In this document: in pieces, positions 48,549-59,906 of the stretch
Position numbering within the stretch: position 1 is the stretch's first letter
Layout of the letters: the number at the start of each line of letters is the position of its first letter
DNA from: Ceratopteris richardii
Lineage: Eukaryota; Streptophyta; Polypodiopsida; Polypodiales; Pteridaceae
DNA length: 64,000 nucleotides
Reading direction: 5' to 3'
Assembly (NCBI GenBank): GCA_020310875.1
Contig: CM035431.1
Coordinates: forward strand, 15,231,383 to 15,295,382
Program-made: the position numbers and the translations under genes
Notes under the pieces: generated by a model
The model's input: the letters and a program-made list of their open reading frames with translations, nothing else
The model's database searches: none
Told to the model about the DNA's origin: nothing

Positions 48549-48846
48549 TGTTACCGTTAGTGTCCATGTGAAAGACCAAATGGCCACCGGACACTTCTTT
48601 GTATATGTTCTTCAATAAAACATATAGTGGCCTCGTCAGTCACAGACTGTAAGTTCGATCGCATTTGTAAGACCTAAGAAGTCTGTCTTCGTGCTTCCTG
48701 TGTACTATGTTTTCTACGTATCTACAGCCTCTCTTTGCGGACTATTGTGTGCAGCCTCAGGAGCTCGGTTCTCTACTCGGAGCGTATCGTCGTGGAGCTC
48801 TCGAGAAGGAGAGCGCACTGTGGTGCATCGCCATCGAAATACTTCA
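48549..48846 (+). repeat. right LTR of copia A
   Basis: 298 bp, preceded by tttagtgggagat (polypurine tract) and followed by AGTAT. About 17 substitutions from the left copy, mostly transitions. Confidence 0.92.
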
Positions 48847-48851
48847 AGTAT

Positions 48852-50571
48852 AAAGTAGTGTGGTATGGGACACCAGATTTTATACTTAGATTGATGTAGG
48901 AAAGATGGTATGGGACATCAGACCGTGAGTTGATGATTATCTTTTAGTCCTAGTTTGGATCTTGAAGTTAGGTTTCATTCTCCAGGAAATTAAGACTTCA
49001 AAAAAGAAGTTTAATTCAAGAAGGATGAAAATAGTATCTCAAGATACTTCAAGATCAATGAAATTAAAGATATGAAGTAAATAACTTCTAAGATCTTCTT
49101 AGAACACTTCAAGCTTAAGTGTTGCTGATTAGAAATATTTCATAAATTTTTGAAAGAAGTTAGGACTTTTATTTTGAGTTGATCTTTTCAACCAAGGGGT
49201 TGATTGACTAAGTCAAGCATCAAGTTCCTAGTATGGCTTGGTAAAATCAATCTTTTGACTCAACAAAATGCACAAGAATTACATTCCTAGTAAGGAGTCA
49301 GAAAGATTGAATGTGACCTGAACTTAGTCTCAAGTGAAGCATTATTTGAATACAAAACTCATCAATAGAACCTCAGTGGGTCAACACACTGATGTTGGTT
49401 ACCACACTAGTATCTTGTGGTTGGATGATGTTTTCGATTTGCTTTGAATCTTTTTGAGAATCCAGTTTACTTCTCTTAAAGATAGATAAATGCTTCAGTA
49501 TCTTGTTGAGATAGATCTTTGAGAAGTTAAAGTCCTGCGTCATCTAGACTTTGACTCATAGCAAGTTTATATATATTGGAAGTTTGAATTGGTTGGATAG
49601 AGTTTTAGTTATTTCTTTCTACTTTCCAAAAAACTTTTGGAATTAGCTCAGACATGTTATCTGATTCCTTTTGCAAAAGACACGGGTTAGTCGGTTAGAA
49701 TTAGATAACTAAATTGAACATCCTAGAAAGATGTGATGTACAAGAACCTTTTCAATCTTCAAAAGATAATAAGTCTAAGTGGACTTATTTATTTAATTTT
49801 GCTTCAAGATTTAGCACAATTGATTTCGTAGAGTCCAGTATACTCTATAATAGAGAAGTTAGGAATTGCTCATACGATTGACAATTCCCAAGAACTTTTA
49901 GCTCAATTCTTTGAGAAAAGTATCCTAAGTTGGATAAATTTTCATTTTGAATTTAAATTGGTCAAGTTATAGTATGGTTGATTCAAAAAATGGTAAACTT
50001 TCTCCTATAATTTACATAGGATTTTTAAAGTCATTAGGACAAAGTAGTCCTCTAGTTAAGTGAAAAAATCAAGTAACTATTGCATAGGAGTAAACCATTG
50101 CTCAAACATCCATGCTAGATGTTTGGGGACAACCAAAACTTCAAGTTCTCCAAACCGAATTCAAGTGAATCAAGAGTTCTCAAAGTCTTGCGAGGGATAA
50201 GAATCCCACTTACGTTACTAAGTCGATGCACCAGTCATGCCTAGAAATGGGCTAGTAATTTGAATCCACCTAATTCACATGTTTGTGCCTAGATCGCACA
50301 TCGAAAAACTGTGAATTAGCCAGGGATGTGTTTAGATCCACCCTTATTATTCTTTCACTAGTTTGTACTTTGTCCAGTTTATCAAAGTGCAAAATAAGAC
50401 AGTGTTTTGAATCTTTTGGGCGGGGATGCCACCACAGAGATGAGACATGTTCTTCCAGTTTTAGAACATGACCATGTTCTTCCAGTTTTAGAACATGAGG
50501 CTCAGGGGTTGCCTATAGTATGTATATAGCTCTATTTTCGAGGACGAAAATATTTTCCAAGGGGGGAAGAA
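48852..50571. other. element O interior, right part (no coding found)
   Basis: AT-rich with no retroviral motif. Near the end two head-to-tail copies of a 27-bp hairpin unit (catgttct-tccagtttt-agaacatg, 50444-50497) precede the polypurine tract (50559-50571). Confidence 0.65.
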
Positions 50572-51008
50572 TGTAATGAAGTAAGTCTATGATCCAAGGG
50601 TCTGGCCGGTTCAGATAGATCTGAAATTGGACACCGTTTGATCATCCGTGTGTATGACCAAAGATCTTGAGTTTAGACTTACTAGGAGGTCTTGTGCTCT
50701 TGTGAAGAAGTGATCCACTTAGCTTAGTGGTTAAGTCTCAAGGATGTGAAGGAGGAGGTCTTGGGTTCAATCCCCATGGTGGACATGGGGAGAGTATTTT
50801 TCCCAAAGAGATCTAGAGCCTTCTAGAAGCATCCACTTGAGTTAGCTCGAGTGAACTGGGACACTTGGCGCACGTGCAGTTACATGGCTGGCTAGTATCC
50901 ACCTGCTCAAGAAGGCAGTCCCCTGGAGAGAGCTATATATAGAGGCAGTTGGTTGGGAGGAGAGTCATCTCTCTAGCACGTGGTAGTCATAATCTTTAGG
51001 TTGTTGCA
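50572..51008 (+). repeat. right LTR of element O
   Basis: 437 bp, TGTAATGAAG...TTGTTGCA, with conserved box A-like (50720-50730) and box B-like (50763-50773) strings and a TATA box (about 50932). CTAGA follows. Confidence 0.9.
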
Positions 51009-51013
51009 CTAGA

Positions 51014-52045
51014 TACTCTATCCTTGGAAGAAACAACTGTGTCTTCTCCGGATTTACATACAACTTATTTTCTTTTAAAATATTCAACACAAACCTTAAA
51101 ATAATTTTCATGCTCATGCACAGTCCTACTATACACTAGCAAATCATCCACAAAATCAACAACACACTTTCCTATGAAAGGTCTTAAGATATCATTCATT
51201 AACATCATAAATATAGCTGGAGCATTTGTCAAACCAAAGGGCATGACCAAATACTCATAATGACCAAAATGGGTCCTGAAAGCTGTCTTATGTACATCAT
51301 GATCTTTTACTTTAATCTGATGATAGCCACTCTTTCAATCTATCTTACTAAATACAATGGCTCCACCTAGAGCATCTAAAAGGTCATCAATCCGGGGCAT
51401 AGGATATCTGTGTCTAATAGTGATCTTAATGAGTGCTCGATAATCGGCACACATCCTATAAGATCCATCCTTCTTCTTCACAAGAAGAAATGGTGCGGCA
51501 AAGGGTGAATAGCTGGGTCTAATCTGCCCTTTTTGAAGATACTCGTCCACAACCTTGCGGACTTCATTTTCCTCCTGCAAACGCATTCAAAATGGTGGCC
51601 GAGCAGTTGGACTTGCTCCTGGTACCAATTCGATTCTATGCTCTATATTCCTACAAGGAGGTAAACCTGATGGTAATTCCTTTCAAAACAACTCTTGGAA
51701 TTCTGCTCTCACTTTAGCTGAAAGTGCTGGAGCATTCCAACTTGAGTCTCCATGACTGCATGAATCCATCTCCATGAATCCATGACTGCATGAATCCATC
51801 TCAACATATGACAAATACATGAAATAAAGAAAATAGATATATTTACAATCAATTTTGAGAAACTTGGTAGTAGTCACCAATCGCGTCTCTTGGAGATCTG
51901 GTTCTCCACGGATCAGTAATCTCCTTCCCTCATGCTCAAACTGATACACATGCGAAGCAAAATCAATGACTGGTTTCTTCCTCGCATGCCACTTCTTACT
52001 AAGAACTATGTCGAATCGAGTTAATCTTGCTATCTCAAAATCCAA
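51014..52045 (-). pseudogene. chromovirus G RT, proximal part, and protease tail
   Basis: Minus strand: D-I-V-L-S-K-K-W-H-A-R (52045-51683, the post-protease I-L-G-M-D-W-L position). Then [23 protein letters not shown] and A-D-Y-R-A-L (51586-51335). Then M-P-F-G-L-T-N-A-P and the catalytic F-V-D-D-L-L-V-Y. A TGA replaces Leu at the conserved D-L-(R/K)-S-G-Y-H. The frame reaches I-E-Y-L at the O insertion and continues at 7648 as G-H-V. Confidence 0.9.
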
Positions 52046-52060
52046 TCTGTCCTCATAGGA

Positions 52061-53503
52061 CTAGATTTGAATAGGAAGATCAACTACTTGTCTATCCCAA
52101 GTCTTAGTTCCCTTTTCGTCGGCTAACTCTACAGTATAAGTATAATCTGATTGTAATGTATCTAAGCATAATCTCTTGACTAATCGGGAACTAATAACAT
52201 TATGAGTCGAACCTGTGTCAAAGAGTACCTTGACAGATTGTCTTGCCATGACTCCTCTCATAACAATAAGCGCAGTATCTGGGAACCGGTATCCTTTCTG
52301 TGCCACTCGCCAAAGCACAGCATCCGACACAGTCGGAACCTTTTTAGTGACCATCATGGCCACTATGGGAGATGATAATGGAGATGGGGAATCCCCAAAC
52401 GCATCCTCACTCCCACCCCCTGCTTGAGTCGGATTTATGACTATGGTGGCTGCTATCTTTTTCTTTTTAGGATAATCCTTATACAAGTGGTGCCCTAAAC
52501 AACCATAGCATAAACCCTCTTTCATTGCCTTCTCTTTCTGCTGAGGGGTAAGAATAGATCAGCTATATGCCCTCTCAGCCAGAGCAAACACTTTTCTCTT
52601 TCCTCCTAAGACTGTCTGGATCATGTGCACCTGCTTAGCCTCTCGAGAAGGCTATGCACTGACCGAACCAGGAGTCGAAGTATGGAAAGGTCGGCTAACC
52701 CTAGTCCATGGGGATCTCTGACCCTGGGAACCTGTGCTCCTGTGGTCGTCCTCATAAACCAAGGCCATCTCTGTGGCCTGTGCCAAAGACTGACACCGCT
52801 CTTTCCTTACTAAACGTTGAATAGTTTCTCTGAGTCCCAAAACAAACTCATGGACTTGAAGAAACTCTGGAATGGTATCAGGTACTTTAAGAAGTACCTT
52901 TCTATACCTATCTATGTATTCCTGAACTGATTGATTCTTCTAACTGATGAAGAACCAGGTGTCTAGTGCTCTAGACCTCTCATCAAGTGGTACAAAATTA
53001 TTATAAAATAGGATTTTGAATTGATCCCATGTCGTGGGCTCCTTCTTATCTTGCTCTATCTTACGCCACCACCTATGTGCGACGTCCATAAGATTATAAG
53101 TAGCCTGCTGAATCTTGTGCCTATCATCAGTGATATGACACGGGCAGAAATACTGTTCCCACTTACTGAGCCACTGCTCAACTGCGTCAGCAGTCCTAGC
53201 GCTAGTTGAACCATGATATCTTGGCGGCTTAAGATCCTTAAGCTGCCATCTAGCTTCTCTAACTAAGACGCTATCTTTAAGGACTTTTGAAGTTTGATGC
53301 TCATCTGGAGCATCTACCTCCATCTTTGGAAAATCAGAATCAAGCGGCTCTTCTTCTTTCTTAGAACCACACACGTGTTCCAAGATATCATGAAGAGAAC
53401 TTTCTAAGGATGAAATTCTATTGTTCATAGCTTGAATTGGATCAACTGGAGGTTCAGACATAATGGTTTCTGTCCTAACAGGTGATGATGGTTCGGGTTC
53501 CAT
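52061..53503 (-). pseudogene. chromovirus G gag and protease
   Basis: Gag starts MEPEPSSPV (53503). It has P-P-R-Y-H-G-S and W-L-S-K-W-E-Q-Y-F (retrotransposon Gag), and a TAG near 52940 interrupts K-N-Q-S-V-Q-E-Y. The zinc knuckle C-Y-G-C-L-G-H-H-L-Y-K-D-Y has lost its last Cys to Tyr. The protease motif V-L-F-D-T-G-S-T-H-N-V-I is intact (about 52200). Confidence 0.88.
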
Positions 53504-54984
53504 ACTAGAACTAAAGGCAAGAAACCTTTCTTTTGGTTTTTTTTTCTTTTTCTTCTTCTTTTTAATAGACTAAACAAACGTGAATACTAGTGGAAAGCGT
53601 AAAAAGAACCAATCAAAGCCTTTGCTTAACAGAAAAAATCAAAAGAAAGAAACTTTAATATATTTCCTAAATTTCAATGCACATGCATGCTAATTTTTAG
53701 AAATTTCGATAGCCTAACGGCGTCACTTTGAAATCCGAAATAATTTCGAAAAAAAAACGTCAACCATTCAACAAAATCAAATCATCAGTGCCGACAGGCA
53801 CGATCTATTTTGTCTTCTCAACGAACACCTGCAATAGAAAACTTTTCCAAATATGCTGTTGGGCTCTACAGGCCTCAATCCAAATATTTCTATTGTCGAT
53901 ACCTGTCGATACTTACCACCTGTAAGAAAAGCTCGAGCATCGAACATATATCTCTATTTATGCTCTACTTACGTCGTCCTATGCGTAATGCATGAATATT
54001 TCTAATATGCACAATCAATAGAATTATCAACCAAATATTGACTAAATACTTATCTCAAATTTTCTTTGATATTCTTGATGCATCCAATTGAAGAGCTACA
54101 GGTAGATTATCGACGTCCTTTGGTTCGTGGATCGCATATGCCTTCAAAAAAAGTGCTTCGTTGATGATGCTTGATGAATAACAGTCCACTTCCAACCTCT
54201 GTTGCAGGCAATATCTGAACCCAAAGTATGGCTTATTTGCCACTCTCTGGAAAGATCTCTGAGAGAGCTTTCTAACAAGCCCAAAAACTCCAAATTTGAA
54301 TAAAATTTGACCAAGATATGGCCAATTTGATGAAGAGAGGTGGCCTAGCTAAGCTTGAAGCACAACATAAAACTTTGAAGTGATCTTTAATCACCTCTGC
54401 GTACTCGTTTTCCCAGCCACAAGGGCACGCCAAGGAGAAGCTTTATCCCAGATGCAATGATGAATCCAAGAAAAGTATATATTTAGGCGCTGTGCACTTT
54501 TGAAGCAAACAAAGTGTGCGCAGAATGCTCGGCTGTAATTAGAAACGGCTGAGTCTCTGGATAAATATAATATGTTTATCTCTATACACTGAAACCCAAA
54601 GGACAGGTCGCACACACATAAAACTTCGGATAGAACTTTTGGAGGCACGTGACAGGCATCTTTGGAAGCGAGCGACCGTAGGGTGGCTTCACCTAGTCTC
54701 TTCAATTCTCCTCGAAACTATATCCTATTCATGCGCGCGATGCATGACTTTCTACCAATGGGCACGCATGATGGGTGCGCAGACAGGCATCTCTGAGTTG
54801 AATGCCAAAACCGGGGGTCACACGGGCTCTTCCCAATCTTTTTCTCTACAGAACGATGACGATGAAAGCACAAGCTGAAGAAACGCTCGCGGCCGAAAAA
54901 CAATGAGAACATGCATGAACTCCTCTTCTCCACACAAGATTTCTTCCAAACTTAGCTCAACAAGAACCTTGTTGTGATACCAAG
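53504..54984 (-). other. leader of chromovirus G with primer site
   Basis: Between the 5' LTR and gag. The primer site on the minus strand is TTGGTATCACAACAAGG (54983-54967), related to the Met-tRNA type. The rest, nearly 1.5 kb, has no recognisable coding; a poly-T/C tract lies at 53527-53563. Confidence 0.75.
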
Positions 54985-55230
54985 TGTGAGGCCTCTTCAA
55001 AACAAGACATGCAAATGATGTGTGTGCCACTCTCCTCCCATCCATTTATATCCTCTTGTATCTAAAATAGCAGTGATCTGGAATGATCTAGTGTCGCCAT
55101 GTGGCCAACATGCAACACTCATCCCCACTAACCATCAGATACCTTAGGATATACCCCCGATCTTAGGACCTTGGCTAACTAGCCCTCATCCCACACACAT
55201 GGAATGGTCTCTGTAGACCAATGTCTGACA
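54985..55230 (-). repeat. 5' LTR of chromovirus G
   Basis: 246 bp, minus-strand TGTCAGACATTGG...GGCCTCACA, with a TATA-like gatataaatgg. TAAAC follows at 55231. Matches 5432-5680. Confidence 0.92.
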
Positions 55231-55235
55231 TAAAC

Positions 55236-56260
55236 TATTCACTTTTGATGTGGCAAGACCTCTTAATGAGAATATATATGCCAAGAACATTGACCACCCT
55301 GATATAGATGAATTGTGGCACAAGAGAATTGGTCATATAGATTTGAGGAAGTTAAAGTCTATGGAGAAGCAAATGTTAGTGTGTGGTCTCAAGTTTTGGT
55401 CATTTAGATTTTTAGAGAATATGCAAAGCATGTGCATTTGGCAAACATCAACCTATGAAGATTCCAAGAAGAGAAATGCATAGAAAGAGACCTCTAGAGC
55501 TGATTCATAGTGATGTAGTTAGACCTACTAGAACAAAATTAGTTGGTGGGTCACTTTACTTCTTGATATTCATTGATATTTATAGCTGATACACTTGGAT
55601 ATATTTTGTGAATCATAAAATTGAAGTTTCTAAATGCTTTCTCAAGTTCAAGAACATGGTTGAGAAGCATTTGGGTGCATAAATTAATGTGTCTGATCAG
55701 ATTCATGGGAGAGCATATTTCAAAGGAGTTTGATCAATATCGTAGTGATCATGCAATCAAAAGGAAGTTTTCTAGTAGATACACACCACAACAAAATGGG
55801 GTTGTAGAATGCAAGAATCATGTGATTGAAGAAGTTGTTAGAGCCAAGTTAAATGAAAAGAACATGCCAGATACATTTTGAGTTGAAGATTTTCATACAG
55901 CTATACATGTCATAAATAGAGCCCCACCATGAATGGTTCATGATCAGACTCCTTATGAGAGACTATGGAAGCAGAAACCAAATGTTAGCTACGTATGAGT
56001 GTTTAGTGTATTTGTTAGGCACAAATTCCTACTCAATTGAGACATAAGTTTAAGCCTATGTCAAAAAGTGCATGTTTACTGGATACGCAGAGGAGAAGAA
56101 GGGATATAGGTTCTATATTCTAGTGAAAAAAGAATCTAGCATCAGTAGAGATGCTATATTTTATGTGAGTGGCTCATGGTATGCACACAAAGATATGGCT
56201 CGGATAGAGAATGATATGAATGATGTTATAATGATGTTATGCATAATGTTCATGATGAGC
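55236..56260 (+). pseudogene. copia Y preintegrase and integrase relic, right part
   Basis: Continues 5285-5431. It reads L-W-H-K-R-I-G-H-I-D-L-R-K-L, then V-H-S-D-V, G-G-S-L-Y-F-L-I-F-I-D and later Y-T-P-Q-Q-N-G-V-V-E-C. Many stops and frameshifts; the Asp pair and the Glu context are still recognisable. It ends near 56260 shortly before a LINE fragment. Confidence 0.8.
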
Positions 56261-56368
56261 TAATGACAACTAATGATTTAAAACAAACACACGTTGAGAG
56301 ATGGACGACCGAAAACCATACCAGACAAACAACTTTTTTCTAAATCTCTCCATAACCCACTCCCACCT

Positions 56369-57225
56369 TTAATTCAAGGAGACTTGAAAACCCATAGGTA
56401 TGCCTAGAAGCCCAAAGATTTCCCCATCTTTTAGCACTTCACATCCAAGTTCACTAATGCAATCAGGCACAAAAGTATCAGAAACTTTGAAAGCTGTTTT
56501 CTTGTGATTAATGTGAGAGCCACTAGCCAGACATAAAGTTTTGAGACAATTTAAGATATGTTTAGCATAGTCAGCATTAGCTTTGGTGAGAATGTTAGTA
56601 TCATCAACAAAGGCTTGTAAACAGAGTTGTTTATCTTTTTTAGGATTTATTCCTTCAATCAACTTTAGCTCAATGGCATCCTTAATCAACCAGCATAGGG
56701 CATCACTAGCTATGGCAAATAGAAGAGGAGCTAAGGGACATCCTTGTCTAATAGACCTTCTAAGTCTAAAATGAGGGGATAATCTACCATTTATGGATAT
56801 CCTAGAATGCACATTACCAAATAGGGTGCCAACAACTTTGATGAACCTTTTTCTTGCATCTATATCGGGAAGGGATTGGAGAATGAAATCCCACTCAATC
56901 CGGTCATAAGCCTTGTCAAAGTCAATCTTGAAAAAATAAAAAGGTTGGTTATACTCTTTAGCATACTCCATCCCTTCCCAGAGGGAAATAATAGCATCAA
57001 GATAAACCGACCTTTAATAAACCCTTTTTGCTCAGGGAGGATAATATCTTTCATGATGGGGCTCAATCTTCTAGCTAGGGAAGAGGCAAAGATTTTGTAG
57101 ATACTAGTGAGGGAGGTAATAGGTCTCTAGTTATTCAAATCCTCTTTAGGTCCTTTTTTATGGATCAACTTTATAACTCCACTGTTCACTTCAATAGGGA
57201 GAACGCCCTGGCTAACAAAATGTTT
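56369..57225 (-). pseudogene. LINE (non-LTR) reverse transcriptase fragment
   Basis: Minus strand: N-W-R-P-I-T-S-L-like start, L-P-E-Q-K-G-F-I-K-G-R (frameshift near 57000), then F-F-K-I-D-F-D-K-A-Y-D-R-I-E-W, I-R-Q-G-C-P-L-A-P and the catalytic F-V-D-D-T. These are the ordered motifs of plant L1-type RT. Both ends are truncated, and no endonuclease, RNase H or poly-A tail is present. Confidence 0.88.
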
Positions 57226-59906
57226 TATATAAATTTTTTATTCAAGAGTTAGGTAATTACTCAATAATATGCGAAGGTCTATTACAATGAAACACATTTT
57301 TGCGTCATTGTTTCTTTGAACATACACATCCTAAAGAGATAATATAGCGATCCTATAGAACAAGCCCACATGTGCAAGTAAACTGTATTGGAATACCAAG
57401 GAAAAGAATAATCTCATATGCATGTAGAGAAACTTTATATAGAGAAACATCGATGAACTTGAATTATTTAAATTTCTTGTTACTACAAAAAGCCGACTCC
57501 AAGAAAGCCAAGAAAACGTTTACGATGTGCACTCGATTAAAAGTGGATTTTTTGTATATGTTTCAGATGGAAAAGGTGGATCTTTTGTATATGTCATATG
57601 CGTCAACTATAGTGCGTTTAAGTCCATCTAACGAAAGCTAAACTCGTCGTAAGCGCGGCCTCCTGGATTAAGCTTATTGTTATCCAAAAAGCAAAGAATA
57701 AACACTTCCATTGTCTCTAGGTTGTTAAAGTGTATATAAGTTTCAATATAAGTTGCATTGTCTCTAGGTTATATATATATAAGGTTGTTGATTTCTCATT
57801 GACGTTGTTTCATTAAGTTTACTTGTCTCATACAAAGTTTTGGGTTCTTTGTGTCCATGCGCTATGATAACCAATCAAGCATCTACGTGAAGATTGACCT
57901 TATTCAATCTGAGAGGCAAAAATATTACCTTTATATGCTAATTTATTCTTAAATTGAATGCATTTTGATTGACAAAGGAGTCTTTAAGAACCTACCAACA
58001 TTAAATCTATGTACATAAATTCTTTTTAGACGCGTCATCGGACTTCCCAAAAATACAATCACAATGCCCTTGTGCAAAAAAGTCCTAGATAGGGTTCATT
58101 GAGCTTTGATTATGCATTATCCGAAATAATCATACATAATTGGATTCAATGCCCACATTCAACTTTCAAAAACCACCGACAGGAATCTAAGAGTGTATCA
58201 AATGCATCAAATAAATTAAATAGAAAGAAACTCTTTAGAGAAATAAAAAGAATCAAAATAAAACCACTTCAAAGGAAGATACATAGAGACAAAGAAGTTA
58301 GTCTTTGAAGGATACCACTAACTGAGATAACTCATTCCCCAAAGGGAACATGTGGTTGTAGTAAAACTACATTCAAGAGATGATGTTCGACCTCAAATAA
58401 ATTAGAAAATTTGGAAAAGGAAAATATCATTGGAATTCCTTGTGGGAAATAAGTTAGAGGCATTGACATTTTAATACATATAAGGCCATACAAAGATGAT
58501 ATTAAGTGAACACATCATTAAATGGAATTCTCTAGAGATTCTAAGGAAAAATATAGAATAGTAATTTCCATCATTTTTGAACATGCTAATATTTTCATAG
58601 TAGGTCATAATCCAAGACCTAGACATGTGTGTGAAGGTATAAGAATGAGACGGGATGATTAACGATTTTAAGAAAAAAAACGAAAAGAAAGATGCACCTT
58701 GAGAATTAACTCAATAACTAGATAAGCATCGCATCCCAAGGGAATGATGGATATCTCTAATATAAAGGATCTTTTAAATTCAGCAGGTTCCACCAGATGT
58801 ACCTTAGGTGATTGTGCTCACAATATGTACCCTATGTGATTGTGCTCTACTTGAACATAAATAGAAAAGATTCAAATATGATGAAAATTTTGAGGGTTTA
58901 AAACATAATTAACCATTACACACTCATTACCTGATGCAAAAGATAAGGCAAAAGCAGTGAAGTGGGAAATGTTCTCTATGGGTAGCGGTAGAGGAAGTAA
59001 AGATAGATGTGCGTCAAGTGAATGGGACAAGCTGAAACTGGACCAATTAAATCAAGGATACATTAAATGAACTAGGATCAAATTGTTTTTAAAAAAATTA
59101 AAGAGTAAGAGCTACATAAAGAAATGGAATATATGGTGGAGTGAGCGAATGTATTTCAAATCTAAGTTATGCTTCACAAATGCTGAGAAGTTATCCAAGT
59201 GAGGGATACTATAAATGTCCATAAAACCATATTTAAAGATACAAGAACCAAATATAGGATCAACTATAGATTTTCTAACCTAAACGTTATTAGAAGAGAT
59301 TAATAGTTTCTTATTTATGAGAAATGAAGAGAGATGAACAAAGAATGTAAATATGTTTAGTATCTCGATGCTGGTTTTACGAACCACTCATAATGAAAAG
59401 AGGAGAGAGTCATGCAATGTTTAGGTTTTAAAGCATCGAGGGGATATTCAAAGATTAGAAAACATAAATCATTTCCTCAAAGAATTTTGAAGTTAAGCAT
59501 GGAGGAAACCAAAAGGAAAACATCTCCATATTAGTATTTGATGTATAAAGTTAGGGCAAAAAAATAGGAAAAAGGATGATACAATCTATAATAAATCATG
59601 TATGTAAAGGACCAAAAGTTTGAAGTAGAGAGGAGAAGTAACATGAGGGGTTGCAAAGGATGTTTTTGGTGTTGAATAGTATTGTATGTGAAAGATGGCA
59701 GACGTACCACCCTCCATGATTTGATATCCCTTCCTGCATGTCCATAATTCCTAGAACTATAAGATCATGTAGCTATAGTGCATGGATACACACATAGACA
59801 AAGGAGGAGAAAGCTATGTTTATAGATAAGGCAACGATGGTAGAGTCAATGCAATACTTCCTTCTATTCAAAGGTTATGTTTTATAGTGCAATATGCTGC
59901 ATCATC
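57226..59906. other. 2.7 kb without recognisable genes
   Basis: AT-rich with short open frames only. I see a small direct repeat (atgtacc-taggtgattgtgctc, about 58796-58850) but no retroviral, transposase or host-gene motif. It may contain the distal 3' LTR of the copia relic that starts at 59907. Confidence 0.5.

Larger units (their letters stand above)
11923..48846 (+). mobile_element. Ty1/copia element A, split by nested insertion
   Basis: Two 298-bp LTRs (11923-12220, 48549-48846; TGTTACCG...ACTTCA) are flanked by the duplication AGTAT (11918-11922, 48847-48851). The primer site tggtatcagagc follows the left LTR (12222-12233), and tagtgggagat precedes the right one. The LTRs differ at about 17 sites (near 6%). 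The interior encodes gag, protease, integrase, RT and RNase H in copia order. It has large deletions in gag and integrase, a single-base frameshift near the end, and insertion T at 14817-46490. Confidence 0.93.
7649..51008 (+). mobile_element. LTR element O, large non-coding (LARD-like), host of deeper nest
   Basis: The LTRs (7649-8089 and 50572-51008, TG...CA) are flanked by the duplication CTAGA (7644-7648, 51009-51013). A primer site (tggtatcaaagc, from 8091) follows the left LTR, and a polypurine tract (aaggggggaagaa) precedes the right one. Removing copia A leaves an interior of about 5.5 kb in which I find no gag or pol motif. The sequence before the polypurine tract (ttttcgaggacgaaaat) resembles the 3' end of gypsy elements, so a gypsy-derived non-autonomous element is likely. 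The LTRs differ by about 16 substitutions plus two indels. Confidence 0.9.
5432..55230 (-). mobile_element. Ty3/gypsy chromovirus G, split by nested insertion
   Basis: The LTRs lie at 5432-5680 (3' LTR) and 54985-55230 (5' LTR) and are flanked by the 5-bp duplication TAAAC (5427-5431, 55231-55235). Without the 43-kb insertion at 7649-51013 the element is about 6.4 kb. The order on the minus strand is LTR, primer site (54984-54967), leader, gag with zinc knuckle, DTG protease, RT, RNase H, integrase, chromodomain, polypurine tract (5681-5693), LTR. The chromodomain identifies it as a chromovirus. Multiple stops show it is dead. Element O interrupts it inside the conserved Y-L-G-H motif of RT, and removing one CTAGA copy restores that motif in frame. 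Confidence 0.93.
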
